Shown: positions 23,939-32,402 of the stretch, piece after piece
Position numbering within the stretch: position 1 is the first letter of the stretch
Layout of the letters: every line of letters starts with the position of its first letter
NCBI RefSeq assembly: GCF_001466665.1
Contig: NZ_KQ758903.1
Coordinates: 1,485,684 to 1,549,683 of the forward strand
Direction of reading: 5' to 3'
Length of the DNA stretch: 64,000 nucleotides
From: Dehalogenimonas alkenigignens
GTDB lineage: Bacteria; Chloroflexota; Dehalococcoidia; Dehalococcoidales; Dehalococcoidaceae
Program-made: the position numbers and the translations under genes
The notes under the pieces: generated by a model
The model's database searches: none
What the model was told of the DNA's origin: nothing
What the model saw: only the letters and a program-made list of their open reading frames with translations

Positions 23939-25120
23939 ATGAGACAAGCCATTATCCTTGCCGCCGGCGAGGGGCAGCGCCTGCGGCCGTTGACCGCATC
24001 ACGGCCTAAAGTCATGCTCAAGGCGGCCGGAAAGCCGATTATCGGATACGTTATTGAATCCCTGATCGCCTGCGGTATCCGCAATATAGTAATCGTCGCA
24101 GGTTACCGGCGCGACCAATTGTTTGACGCCCTGGGCGATGGGTCATCTTCAGGCGTGAATATCAGATATGTCATACAGGAACATCAAGCCGGCACCGGCC
24201 ATGCCCTTAAGCAGGCTGAGTCACTGGCGGATAATGAATTCCTGCTGCTACCGGGCGACCACCTTATTGAGGCGGCAACGATTAGGGAAATCTGCATGCT
24301 TGACCCGCTGGCCTTGCTGGTAAAACGGATTCCAAATGACCAGACAGTTCGGTACGGGGCTGTTTCGATTAGCGGGGGCGAGGTGAAAGAGATTATTGAA
24401 AAGCCCGCCCAGCCATGCGACAAGCCGGTCAGTACGGGCATCTTCAAACTGGACAAAACGATATTTCAGCACCTCGGGCAAGTGTCGGATATCCCTGCGG
24501 CTATCAATACAATGGTCGCAAAGGGAGCTAGGATTCGGGCAGTCGAGGCTGACGGAACCTGGCTTGACGCAATCTATCCCTGGGACCTCCTGGAGCTTAA
24601 CAATCATGCCCTGAAAACATTGCCTCCTGATATCCGCGGCACTTTAGAGAATGGGGTATTCACCTCCGGCGCCACCTCCATCGGAACGTCCAGCCGCATC
24701 CGGTCGGGGAGTTATCTCACCGGCCCGGCGCATATCGGCGGATTATGCAATATAGGCCCGGCGGCAGTTATCGGTCCGGGGGTATCAATCGGGGACAGTG
24801 TATCCGTTGGGGCGTTATGTGTGATTACTAACAGTATCATCGGCGACGACGTCGTTATCGGTCCGGGCGCTGTAATCGAGAATTCGATAATCGGCCCGGG
24901 GTGCAGCATCGGGGCTAACTTTTCATCCTGCAGCGGCGAGGCCGAGATAAAAGTCGACGGAGAATGGCTGGTGCGGAAGGCCGGCTCGATTATCGGCGAA
25001 AACTGCCGTCTTGAAGCATCTGTGGTTGCTTCGCCGGGAGTGGTCCTGGGCAACGAAAGTTCCGTCATGGCAATGAAAAATATCACCGGCAGATTTGCCG
25101 ACGGCTCCAGGGTAGTATAG
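23939..25120 (+). CDS. Bifunctional sugar-1-phosphate nucleotidyltransferase/acyltransferase (GlmU-like) 2
   Basis: A 393-residue paralogue of the preceding gene. The N-terminus reads IILAAGEGQRLRPLT and SRPKVMLKAAGKP. Hexapeptide repeats (IGTSSRIRSG, IGPAAVIGPG, IGDDVVIGPG) fill the C-terminal half. The frame is open further upstream, but the ATG at 23939 has GGAG 8 nt before it and starts at the conserved core. It lies 16 bp after copy 1 and 1 bp before glmS. Two copies may give glucosamine-1-P acetyltransferase and uridylyltransferase roles to separate proteins, or act on two sugars. Confidence 0.88.
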   Translation: MRQAIILAAGEGQRLRPLTASRPKVMLKAAGKPIIGYVIESLIACGIRNIVIVAGYRRDQLFDALGDGSSSGVNIRYVIQEHQAGTGHALKQAESLADNEFLLLPGDHLIEAATIREICMLDPLALLVKRIPNDQTVRYGAVSISGGEVKEIIEKPAQPCDKPVSTGIFKLDKTIFQHLGQVSDIPAAINTMVAKGARIRAVEADGTWLDAIYPWDLLELNNHALKTLPPDIRGTLENGVFTSGATSIGTSSRIRSGSYLTGPAHIGGLCNIGPAAVIGPGVSIGDSVSVGALCVITNSIIGDDVVIGPGAVIENSIIGPGCSIGANFSSCSGEAEIKVDGEWLVRKAGSIIGENCRLEASVVASPGVVLGNESSVMAMKNITGRFADGSRVV

Positions 25121-25121
25121 G

Positions 25122-26897
25122 GTGTGCGGCATCGTCGGCTACGTCGGCTCGCGCCAGGCTAAGACCGTTTTACTCGGCATGATGCTCCGACTGGAATACC
25201 GCGGCTACGATTCCTGTGGCCTGGCGACCGTTGAGACCGGGGTTAACCTTGTGAAAGCCGCGACGCGGGTCCAGGACCTTGCCGACCGGGGGATGGAAAT
25301 GCCGGGGACTTACGGGATAGGCCATACCCGCTGGGCCAGCGTCGGCACGGTAACTCAGGAAAACGCGCATCCATTCATGGCTTGCGACCAGGCTGTAGTT
25401 ATCGCCCACAATGGTAACATCAAGAACTTTGCCGAATTGAAAAAACGGCTGGAAAATTCCGGACATCAATTCTCATCGCAAACAGATTCCGAAGTGATTG
25501 CCCACCTGACCGAAGAATATTACCAGGGTGACTTAGTAGACGCGTTGGGAAAGGCAGTCAAAGAACTCGACGGTCCTTTCGCCGTCATCGCTCTGCATCC
25601 TGACAACCGGCGGCTGGTCGCTGCTGTAAATGGCTGCCCCATCGTCATAGGATTGGGCGAGGGAGAAAATTGGCTGGCGTCGGATGTGCCCGCTCTGCTG
25701 GAATACACCGGCCGGGTATTTCACCTGGAAGACGGCGACATCGCCGCCGTGGAAGCCGATTCCGTGAAGATATATGCAAAAGGAAGACTGGTCAGCCGGG
25801 CAAATCAAACAATCGGGTGGGCCCCGGAGGCTGTAGCCAGAGCCGGCTATCAACACCTGATGCTGAAAGAAATCCATGAACAGCCGCGGATTATTCGAAA
25901 CATAATCCAGCGAAAACAGTCAGCCTGGCTGCCAGGCGATTCTTTCGGAGAGACCACTTGCGGTGTTCTCCTCATCGGCTGCGGCAGTTCCTACCATGCC
26001 TGTCTGGCGGGAAAAATCTTGATAGAAAGGCTCTCGGGAATTCAAGCCAACGCCGAGCTGGCGACAGAGTTATTCGACGTCACAGGCTCCACGCGGCGAT
26101 ACCGGGCAGTGATCGGCCTGTCGCAGTCAGGCGAGACCGCCGATACCTGCGCCGCCTTAGACAGACAGCGCCAGGCAGGCTTTTATACGGTCGCTGTTTC
26201 AAACGTGCCAGGGTCCAGGATCACGCGCCTGGCCGAACAGACGATTCTCACCGATGCCGGGCCGGAAATGTCGGTTGCCGCCACCAAAAGCTTCACCGCC
26301 CAACTGGTCACTTTGCTCAATATGGGCCTGGCCTTACCGTTAAAAGAGCCCAAGCGGGCGCTCGATTTAACGGGGGAACTTCGGGCTCTGCCGGCGAGGC
26401 TGCAAAGGATTCTCGACCGGGAAGACGCTCATGCCTCCGCCGCCCGGTGGCTGGCATCCTTCAAGAACATTATCTGTATCGGGCGAGGCATATTTCTGCC
26501 GATTGCTCTCGAGTGCGCTTTGAAGCTGAAGGAAATTACGTATATCCACGCCGAGGGATGTGCCGCTGGCGAACTCAAGCACGGCACTCTGGCCTTGCTT
26601 TCGCCGGTCACCCCGGTGATCGCCTTCATGGGTACCGACGAGACGCGAGCGCAAATGCTGACCGCGATACGCGAAGTCAAGGCGCGGGGGGTTCCCGTGC
26701 TGGCGATAGCGCCCGAAGGCGAAGAGGATTTGGAGGATCTTGCTGACAGGGTCATCCTTCTACCCCGTACCGACCCCCTGCTCCAACCGGTGCTTGCCGC
26801 GGCAGCCGCCCAGATGCTGGCTTACCACGCTGCGCTTTCCCTGAATCTGCCTATCGACAACCCCCGTAATTTGGCGAAGAGCGTTACTGTCGAGTAA
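25122..26897 (+). CDS. glmS: Glutamine--fructose-6-phosphate aminotransferase
   Basis: A 591-residue enzyme making glucosamine-6-phosphate. It starts MCGIVGYVG, so Cys2 becomes the N-terminal nucleophile. The glutaminase domain has GHTRWA and the isomerase half has two SIS domains with GCGSSYHA, SQSGETADT and SVAATKSFTAQ, ending LAKSVTVE. The start codon is GTG one base after the preceding stop. With the two upstream genes it forms a short path from fructose-6-P to UDP-GlcNAc, probably for surface glycans since no murein genes are seen. Confidence 0.96.
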   Translation: MCGIVGYVGSRQAKTVLLGMMLRLEYRGYDSCGLATVETGVNLVKAATRVQDLADRGMEMPGTYGIGHTRWASVGTVTQENAHPFMACDQAVVIAHNGNIKNFAELKKRLENSGHQFSSQTDSEVIAHLTEEYYQGDLVDALGKAVKELDGPFAVIALHPDNRRLVAAVNGCPIVIGLGEGENWLASDVPALLEYTGRVFHLEDGDIAAVEADSVKIYAKGRLVSRANQTIGWAPEAVARAGYQHLMLKEIHEQPRIIRNIIQRKQSAWLPGDSFGETTCGVLLIGCGSSYHACLAGKILIERLSGIQANAELATELFDVTGSTRRYRAVIGLSQSGETADTCAALDRQRQAGFYTVAVSNVPGSRITRLAEQTILTDAGPEMSVAATKSFTAQLVTLLNMGLALPLKEPKRALDLTGELRALPARLQRILDREDAHASAARWLASFKNIICIGRGIFLPIALECALKLKEITYIHAEGCAAGELKHGTLALLSPVTPVIAFMGTDETRAQMLTAIREVKARGVPVLAIAPEGEEDLEDLADRVILLPRTDPLLQPVLAAAAAQMLAYHAALSLNLPIDNPRNLAKSVTVE

Positions 26898-26931
26898 ACT
26901 CAAATATATAAAAGCCTGATTGGAGGACTCC

Positions 26932-27381
26932 GTGTACAGAAAATTGTTGGTGCCGCTTGATGGTTCTGAGCTTTCTGAAACCATCTTGCCGCAGGTTGCC
27001 GCTGTGGCTAAACCAGCTTCGGCTTCGGTAGTGCTCCTTAGAGTCAGGGAGTCCCTGGACCGCGGCGTGAGGCAGACCTTAGGCGACGATATTGCCGAAA
27101 AGCTGGACACGGTCAACCGGGAAGAGATTCAAAGCTATCTCGACCGGATCGCCGGTGACCTGATCCGCGACGGCATCGCTGCTGACATTGCTATTGCCGA
27201 AGGGAACCCGGCCGAGGCAATTATCAATTACGCCTCGACTCACGCCGTCGACCTTATCGTAATGGCTACCCACGGCCGGGGCGGCCTGACACGCTGGGCT
27301 TTTGGCTCCGTCGCTGATAAGGTCCTGCGCCAGTCTCCAGTGCCGGTGCTGTTGGGCCCGGTGACCGGCTCCAGGGCTTAG
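26932..27381 (+). CDS. Universal stress protein, UspA family
   Basis: A 149-residue single Usp domain starting MYRKLLVPLDGSELSE. The ATP-binding loop near the C-terminus reads ATHGRGGLTRWAFGSVADKVLR, with GxxG-type spacing and a following serine. GGAGG lies 5 nt before the GTG at 26932; an upstream in-frame TTG would overlap that site. It may be read through from glmS, 34 bp upstream. The gene overlaps the convergent PEBP gene by 4 bp. Confidence 0.9.
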   Translation: MYRKLLVPLDGSELSETILPQVAAVAKPASASVVLLRVRESLDRGVRQTLGDDIAEKLDTVNREEIQSYLDRIAGDLIRDGIAADIAIAEGNPAEAIINYASTHAVDLIVMATHGRGGLTRWAFGSVADKVLRQSPVPVLLGPVTGSRA

Positions 27382-27833
27382 CGGCCGTATAACCCGGTGA
27401 CCAGAACTTCAGCCAGGACGTGGCCGGAGACTGCCCTGTCGAATTGTTCCCGCCCGGCGCCGGGGTTCAACACCGGCACGGCGTCCAGGGCCATCAGGCG
27501 GTAACGATAATGATGGACAGGCCCGGGCGGCGGGCAGGAAGGGTAATAGCCGTAGGCGCCTCCTGAATTAACACCTTGCATTATCCCATTGGGAAGCTCC
27601 GCCTTACGGGCTGTGCCCGCCGGCAGCCTGAACGCCGATACCGGGATATTCCAGATTATCCAATGGGTAAAAAGGCCGCGCGGTGCGTCAGGATCGTCCA
27701 TCAATAAGGCGAGACTTTTAGCCCCGGCGGGGATGCCCCTCCAGGAGATCTCCGGGGAAAGTCCCGGACCGTCGCAGGTATTGCGCCTGGGGATGAACTC
27801 CCCATCCTTGAACCCGTCAATGATCATTTCCAT
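27378..27833 (-). CDS. YbhB/YbcL-type PEBP family protein
   Basis: A 151-residue phosphatidylethanolamine-binding-like protein. Family motifs include CDGPGLSPEISW, MDDPDAPRG and FTHWIIWNIP, with the anion-pocket residues in place. Physiological role in bacteria is poorly known. ATG at 27833 has GGAG 9 nt upstream and overlaps the end of the HAD gene by 10 bp, so the two are coupled. Confidence 0.9.
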   Translation of the reverse strand: MEMIIDGFKDGEFIPRRNTCDGPGLSPEISWRGIPAGAKSLALLMDDPDAPRGLFTHWIIWNIPVSAFRLPAGTARKAELPNGIMQGVNSGGAYGYYPSCPPPGPVHHYRYRLMALDAVPVLNPGAGREQFDRAVSGHVLAEVLVTGLYGR

Positions 27834-28543
27834 CCGGCGGTCTCCTGGTCTACCAGGGCGCTCAACTGGTAAAGATTCTTGACCCTGACACATTCAGACG
27901 GCGCTTCCGAGAATCCGCCGCGGTCAAGCAGAACAGCACGCATACCTACCGCCGAGGCGCCGAGGACATCTATTTGGTACTGGTCGCCGATAAAGATGAC
28001 CTCATCGGCCGGTAAATCGGCTTGCCGCAGCGCTTCAAGGAAAATCTCCGGGTGGGGCTTGGTGAAACCTGTTTCCTGCGAGGTGACGACGATGCTGAGG
28101 AATGGGGTTAAATCCAGTTCATCCATGAGCGGCTTAATATCCCTATCGACGTTGGAGATGACGCCCAGTTTAAGCTCACGGCGCTTGAGCTCAGTCATCG
28201 CCGGGATGACATCGTCGAAAAGGGTCTGTTTGAGTTTGGTGTCGCGCCACCGGAGGAGCATTTGGCGAACCAGATCCGGCTCGGGCTGGATGCCGCCTTC
28301 CCTGAGTACGATCGACTGGTGTTTGAAATAGACCTCAGTGACCTCCTCCTTAGTCCGCCTGCTCAGCGGGCGTTTGGCGTTTTCGGTGTAAAAATACTCG
28401 TCGGCGGCGGTGAAAGCCCTGGCGAAAGCTGACGGCGGCACTTTGATGCCCAGGCCATCAAGCATCTTGGATTCCCACTCTTCACGGGGCGGTGTATAGC
28501 CCACCAGAGTCTGGTAGAGGTCAAAAAAGACAGCTTTGATCAC
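27824..28543 (-). CDS. HAD-superfamily hydrolase
   Basis: A 239-residue cytosolic hydrolase. Motif I reads VFFDLYQTLVG: the Asp nucleophile is present but the second, usually acid-base, Asp is Tyr. Motif II (SNVD), motif III lysine (FTKPHPEIF) and motif IV (FIGDQYQIDVLGA) follow. The GTG at 28543 has AGGAG upstream. DxY in motif I is shared with L-2-haloacid dehalogenases and with many HAD proteins of unknown substrate, so dehalogenation cannot be claimed. Confidence 0.88.
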   Translation of the reverse strand: MIKAVFFDLYQTLVGYTPPREEWESKMLDGLGIKVPPSAFARAFTAADEYFYTENAKRPLSRRTKEEVTEVYFKHQSIVLREGGIQPEPDLVRQMLLRWRDTKLKQTLFDDVIPAMTELKRRELKLGVISNVDRDIKPLMDELDLTPFLSIVVTSQETGFTKPHPEIFLEALRQADLPADEVIFIGDQYQIDVLGASAVGMRAVLLDRGGFSEAPSECVRVKNLYQLSALVDQETAGWK

Positions 28544-28754
28544 GTGTTCTCCTAAAGATATGCTTGGCCCCAATTCTAGCCGAGGCAGCGGCGCGACGCA
28601 AAATGTTGCCGGCATCGTCGGGTACCGGCACTTTGATTCTGCTGCCAAAGGCTGCCGAATTGGTAAAATGTTCCGCCCCTGTTTTCTGTCCCCCCACGGT
28701 AGCCCTAAACCGGCCGATGCGATATAGTGGAGAAAACAGGTCCGGGAGGATAAT

Positions 28755-29546
28755 ATGCCCAAGGCATTCTGGAAAGGCGCCATCAGCTTTGGCCTGGTGG
28801 TTATACCGGTATCTATGTCGGTGGCGGTGCGGGAACGGCCGCTGCGTTTCAGTTATCTCCATAACAAGGACCTGATAAAGCCTAATCAGGTGCTGCACTG
28901 CCCGGAGGACGGCGAGTATTTCAGCATCAAGGATACCGTCCGCGGGTACGAGTATGCCAAAGGCCACTACATTGTCATCACCGAGGACGATTTCGAGGCG
29001 GTCCCGTTGCGGACAACGCGAAGCATCGATATCCAATCCTTCGTCGATGCCGGGGAGATTGATCCGATCTACTTTTTCGACAGCCACTATCTGGAACCGC
29101 AGCAACTGGGTGAAAAACCCTTCCGGCTGCTGCGGCTGGCGATGCTGGAGACGGGCAAAGTGGCGGTGGCTAAGGTAGCTTTTGCCCGCAAGGAGCATCT
29201 GGCTTGCCTCCGGCCTTACGGTGAGACCCTGGTTCTCCACACTATGCGCTACCCCGGTGAAATCACCGAGGCGCCGGAGGTTGCTGAGAGTAAAGCCGCG
29301 CCGTCAAAGGCAGAGATCAATATGGCCGTCTCGCTCATCCGGAGCATGGAGGAACCGTTCAAACCGGGACAGTACCGCGACGAATACCGGGCAGCGTTGG
29401 AAAAAATCATCGCCGCCAAGCTCAAGGGCAAGAAGATCGAGGCGCCAAAAGTAACTCCAGAGAAAGAAACCGAGGATCTCATGGCCGCTCTCGAAGCGAG
29501 TTTGGCTAAAGCCAAACCGAAGATTATGGCGGTAAAAGAGAAATAG
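28755..29546 (+). CDS. ku: Ku DNA end-binding protein
   Basis: A 263-residue bacterial Ku homologue for non-homologous end joining. It starts FWKGAISFGLVVIPVSMSVAV and has the family LRLAMLETGKVAVAKVAFARKEHLACLRP and MRYPGEI blocks. The C-terminal tail is lysine-rich, as in Ku proteins that recruit the ligase. GGGAGG precedes the ATG and a TATAGT box lies ~25 bp further up. A ligase gene follows 50 bp downstream. Confidence 0.94.
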   Translation: MPKAFWKGAISFGLVVIPVSMSVAVRERPLRFSYLHNKDLIKPNQVLHCPEDGEYFSIKDTVRGYEYAKGHYIVITEDDFEAVPLRTTRSIDIQSFVDAGEIDPIYFFDSHYLEPQQLGEKPFRLLRLAMLETGKVAVAKVAFARKEHLACLRPYGETLVLHTMRYPGEITEAPEVAESKAAPSKAEINMAVSLIRSMEEPFKPGQYRDEYRAALEKIIAAKLKGKKIEAPKVTPEKETEDLMAALEASLAKAKPKIMAVKEK

Positions 29547-29596
29547 ACCGGGATTTTAAAGCGATAGAAAAGAAACTTTCATTCGATTCCGGTTCT

Positions 29597-30595
29597 GTGC
29601 CGGGCGCTGCCAGGTCAGAGATGCCCGAAAAGGTGGCGCCGATGCTGGCGACGCTGACCGGCGGGCCGTTCACCGACCCTGAGTGGTACTTCGAGCCGAA
29701 ACTCGACGGCTACCGCATCATCGCCCTGGTAAAACGCGGCAGGGCCAAACTTCAGTCCCGCAATTTCCAGGACTATACAGACAACTTCCCGGGCATCGCC
29801 ACCGAGATGGGCACACAGCCGGTAGCGGAGGCTGTTTTCGACGGCGAACTGGTCGCTCTAGATGAACGCGGGAAGCCGTGCTTCCAGTGCCTGCAGCAGC
29901 ACGTTAAACAGGGCAGCGGCGGACAGGAGAGCCCGTACGCTTTCATCTACTATGTATTCGATCTTATTCACCTGAATGGGTACAACCTGACCGGCGCCGT
30001 CCAAACCGACCGGGTAAAAATCCTTGACGACGTGTTGCGAGCTGGGAAATCAGTGAAACGGGTGTCACGGCTTGAGGGCGACGGCGACGAAATCTTCGCC
30101 GCGGCAGTTGAAGCGGGTATGGAGGGAGTCATCGGTAAACGCCGCGACGCCAAATACTACCCGGGTAAACGATCCGCCGACTGGCTCAAGATCAAGGCCA
30201 CGCAGGCCGACGAGTTCATCATCGCCGGCTACACCGCGGGACAGGGCAGCCGGGCGGGAGCGTTCGGCTCGCTGGTGCTCGGCCAATACGGCGAAGGCGG
30301 CCGGTTTAACTACGTTTCTAACGTCGGCACCGGCTTCAATGAAGCCCTACTCCAGGAGATGATTAAAAGTATGAGACAGCTGGTTGTCGAGAAATCACCG
30401 TTCGATCACAAACTGCCACTGGAGTCCGCCATCACCTGGCTTAAGCCAGTACTTGTCGCCGAGGTGAAATTCGCCGAACGCACCCGTGACGGCGGCCTGC
30501 GGGCGCCGGTATTTTTGAGGCTGAGAGAGGACAAGCCCGCCCGAGACGTGCGAAGCCAGCGATACGCAAAACCGCCGGGGAAACCGAGAAAGTAG
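29597..30595 (+). CDS. ATP-dependent DNA ligase (LigD ligase-domain type)
   Basis: A 332-residue ligase. The nucleotidylated lysine is in EPKLDGYR, about residue 34, followed by SRN, DGELVALD, YYVFDLIHLNG, GVIGKR and DWLKIK motifs and a C-terminal OB domain ending LRLREDKPARDV. The polymerase and nuclease domains of full LigD are absent. The start is uncertain: GTG 29597 or ATG 29621; neither has a good ribosome site. Paired with Ku it gives a two-gene NHEJ module. Confidence 0.92.
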   Translation: MPGAARSEMPEKVAPMLATLTGGPFTDPEWYFEPKLDGYRIIALVKRGRAKLQSRNFQDYTDNFPGIATEMGTQPVAEAVFDGELVALDERGKPCFQCLQQHVKQGSGGQESPYAFIYYVFDLIHLNGYNLTGAVQTDRVKILDDVLRAGKSVKRVSRLEGDGDEIFAAAVEAGMEGVIGKRRDAKYYPGKRSADWLKIKATQADEFIIAGYTAGQGSRAGAFGSLVLGQYGEGGRFNYVSNVGTGFNEALLQEMIKSMRQLVVEKSPFDHKLPLESAITWLKPVLVAEVKFAERTRDGGLRAPVFLRLREDKPARDVRSQRYAKPPGKPRK

Positions 30596-30642
30596 AAGCA
30601 TTGCCGGTCACTAAACCAGCGTCGTTCTCAAACCGGATTACC

Positions 30643-30666
30643 GAGGTCCTTCATCTGAAGGTCCTC
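30643..30666 (+). terminator. Candidate terminator after the ligase gene
   Basis: Hairpin GAGGTCCTTCA / TGAAGGTCCTC with one T-T mismatch and a 2-nt apex, followed by TTTC. It lies between convergent ligase and cobA/btuR genes. Confidence 0.5.
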
Positions 30667-30668
30667 TT

Positions 30669-31250
30669 TCAATACTCGATGCCGCGGCGGGCGGGGATGC
30701 CCCGGTCATAGGGATGTTTAATCTTGACCATTTCGGTCACCAGGTCGGCGGAGTCGATGACCACTTGAGGCGCCAGGCGCCCGGTCAAGACCAACTCAAC
30801 ATTCTCCGGCCGGTCCTTGATGAGGCGAACTACGTCGGCGGCATCCAGCCAACCCCAGCCGGTGACGATATTCACCTCGTCTAAAATTATAACGTCCCAG
30901 TCACCCGAAAGCATGGCGCGCCGCGCCTCGGCCAGGGCTTGACCGGCCTTTTCCCTGACTTCCGGTGAAGGCGACTCTGGATGGCGCACGAGGCCGGGGC
31001 CGAAAGCCGCCCACTTGACCCCCGGCAGACGGTGAAGCACTTCCTGTTCGCCGGAGTCATAGGCTCGGTTCATAAAATATACAATATAGACCCGGTAGCC
31101 GCGGCCGGAAGCCCGCACGGCAGTACCGATGCCGGCCGAAGTCTTGCCCTTACCGCCGCCGGTGAAAACCTGCGTCAGACCGCGTTTCAGCGGCTCGTAG
31201 GTCAGGGCGGCGGAGGGGGAATAGTCCGGGGCGCGGTGTGAATCTTCCAT
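30669..31250 (-). CDS. cobA: Cob(I)alamin adenosyltransferase, CobA/BtuR type
   Basis: A 193-residue cytosolic enzyme that adenosylates corrinoids. The P-loop TGGGKGKTSAGIG and VYFMNRAYDSGE, VILDEVNIVTGWGWLD and VVIDSADLVTEM are typical of CobA/BtuR. ATG at 31250 gives the usual length; in-frame starts up to 31352 exist and no start has a clear ribosome site. It lies downstream of the cbiE-like gene and close to rdhA1, whose product needs a corrinoid, so salvage or remodelling of cobamides is the likely context. Confidence 0.9.
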   Translation of the reverse strand: MEDSHRAPDYSPSAALTYEPLKRGLTQVFTGGGKGKTSAGIGTAVRASGRGYRVYIVYFMNRAYDSGEQEVLHRLPGVKWAAFGPGLVRHPESPSPEVREKAGQALAEARRAMLSGDWDVIILDEVNIVTGWGWLDAADVVRLIKDRPENVELVLTGRLAPQVVIDSADLVTEMVKIKHPYDRGIPARRGIEY

Positions 31251-31365
31251 GCTATTCTCGCTTGTATTCGTCGCCTGGCATTTATGACCGGACATCCGAT
31301 TAAGGGCAGTTTTTGGCTCACTCCCTCTTATCAGACCCCAGTAACGGCGCAAAAGTGGAGGTATT

Positions 31366-32067
31366 TTAAGTGCGTGGCAGCGCGCCGCCTGGGTTTTTAA
31401 CCACCATGACCGACGTCAGTCGGTATTCCGTGTCCCGAACAGCCCCGAGGGTGGTGGGGTAGAGTTTTTCGTCTTCCATAGTCATGTATTCGCAGATAAG
31501 TACCGGGGTATCTGCCGGCAGGCCGTGATCCAACAGGTAAGCCGCCGTCTGGCGGGGAACCTGGGTCTCGTTGGTCAAAGCCACCAGGTGGCGGCCGATA
31601 CCAAAGGCATCCACCATGAATTTCAGTTTCCGCTCTTTGATATCCTCGCGGCCGTCATGAAAGGAAATCAGCACTGATTCGTCAAGGCAGATCTGGGCGC
31701 GGGCGGCAGCGAACTGGGCGGCGCCGGCCAAGGGTACAATACGGACATCGAAATCAAAAAAGACACCCAGCACCTGCGACAGAGAGGATGAGACGCACGG
31801 GTCGCCGACGCGCAGGACGGCAACCGTTTCGCCGGTCTGCCGGGCGCGCTCGGCTGCCTCTTTTTCTTTCTGCAGATAATTCTTGGTCTCTTGAAAGAAC
31901 AGCGTTTTGCCGGCTACCAGATCCTTGACCGGACGCAGCGACCAATCCCAGGCCAGGATAATATCGGATGATTTAATGGCCTCCTCAGCGGCATGGGTCA
32001 GCCATTTGGGCGAACCGCCGGGACCGATGCCGACGATGAAACATACTGGTTTCTTCCCTTGAGTCAT
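31366..32067 (-). CDS. cbiE: CbiE-like precorrin/cobalt-precorrin C5 methyltransferase
   Basis: A 233-residue tetrapyrrole methylase. The SAM-binding start is FIVGIGPGGSPKWLTHAAEEAI, followed by VLRVGDPCVSSSLSQVL and ESVLISFHDGRED, matching CbiE, the C5-methylating half of CobL. GAGGAG lies before the ATG at 32067. The decarboxylating partner CbiT and other ring-modifying enzymes are not in the window, so it may be a remnant of an incomplete corrin pathway or act on another tetrapyrrole. Confidence 0.82.
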   Translation of the reverse strand: MTQGKKPVCFIVGIGPGGSPKWLTHAAEEAIKSSDIILAWDWSLRPVKDLVAGKTLFFQETKNYLQKEKEAAERARQTGETVAVLRVGDPCVSSSLSQVLGVFFDFDVRIVPLAGAAQFAAARAQICLDESVLISFHDGREDIKERKLKFMVDAFGIGRHLVALTNETQVPRQTAAYLLDHGLPADTPVLICEYMTMEDEKLYPTTLGAVRDTEYRLTSVMVVKNPGGALPRT

Positions 32068-32402
32068 CCGATTTCTCCTCAGAATACAGTGTCCAGAATA
32101 GTAACATATGGGGCGCCGCGGCACAAAACCTGGAACTGCGGTTGGGTTCAAATTAATCATGCTACCGGTTACAAACTATTAACTAAGGACAACTATATAT
32201 TAAAGGTTCAGTAATCTTAGTCTCATTAAATATAGGCATGATGGCGGATATACCAAAGCCAGGTTACGAAATACAATCTATACCAAGTCAATCAACTTAC
32301 TTAGAGAATGTGAAATCGAAAGCGAGGGTTTAAGTATCGGATGATAAAGTGAATTGCACTGAAGTGGTAGCAACAATTACAACAGAAGGAAAAGGGGGAA
32401 AT
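32068..32402. other. Intergenic region upstream of rdhA1
   Basis: About 335 bp, visibly richer in A and T than the flanking genes. No gene or transposase remnant was found. It must hold the promoters of cbiE (minus) and rdhA1 (plus). An A/T-rich TAAAGT at about 32344 is a weak -10 candidate. No clear operator was identified. Confidence 0.5.

Noticed and set aside
25958-26746. A 262-codon plus-strand frame inside glmS
   Set aside because: Alternative frame of glmS, Arg-rich product, no ribosome site.
32160-32402. Possible mobile-element boundary before rdhA1 because of A/T-rich sequence
   Set aside because: No integrase, direct repeats, tRNA target or transposase remnant could be found, so base composition alone is not enough.
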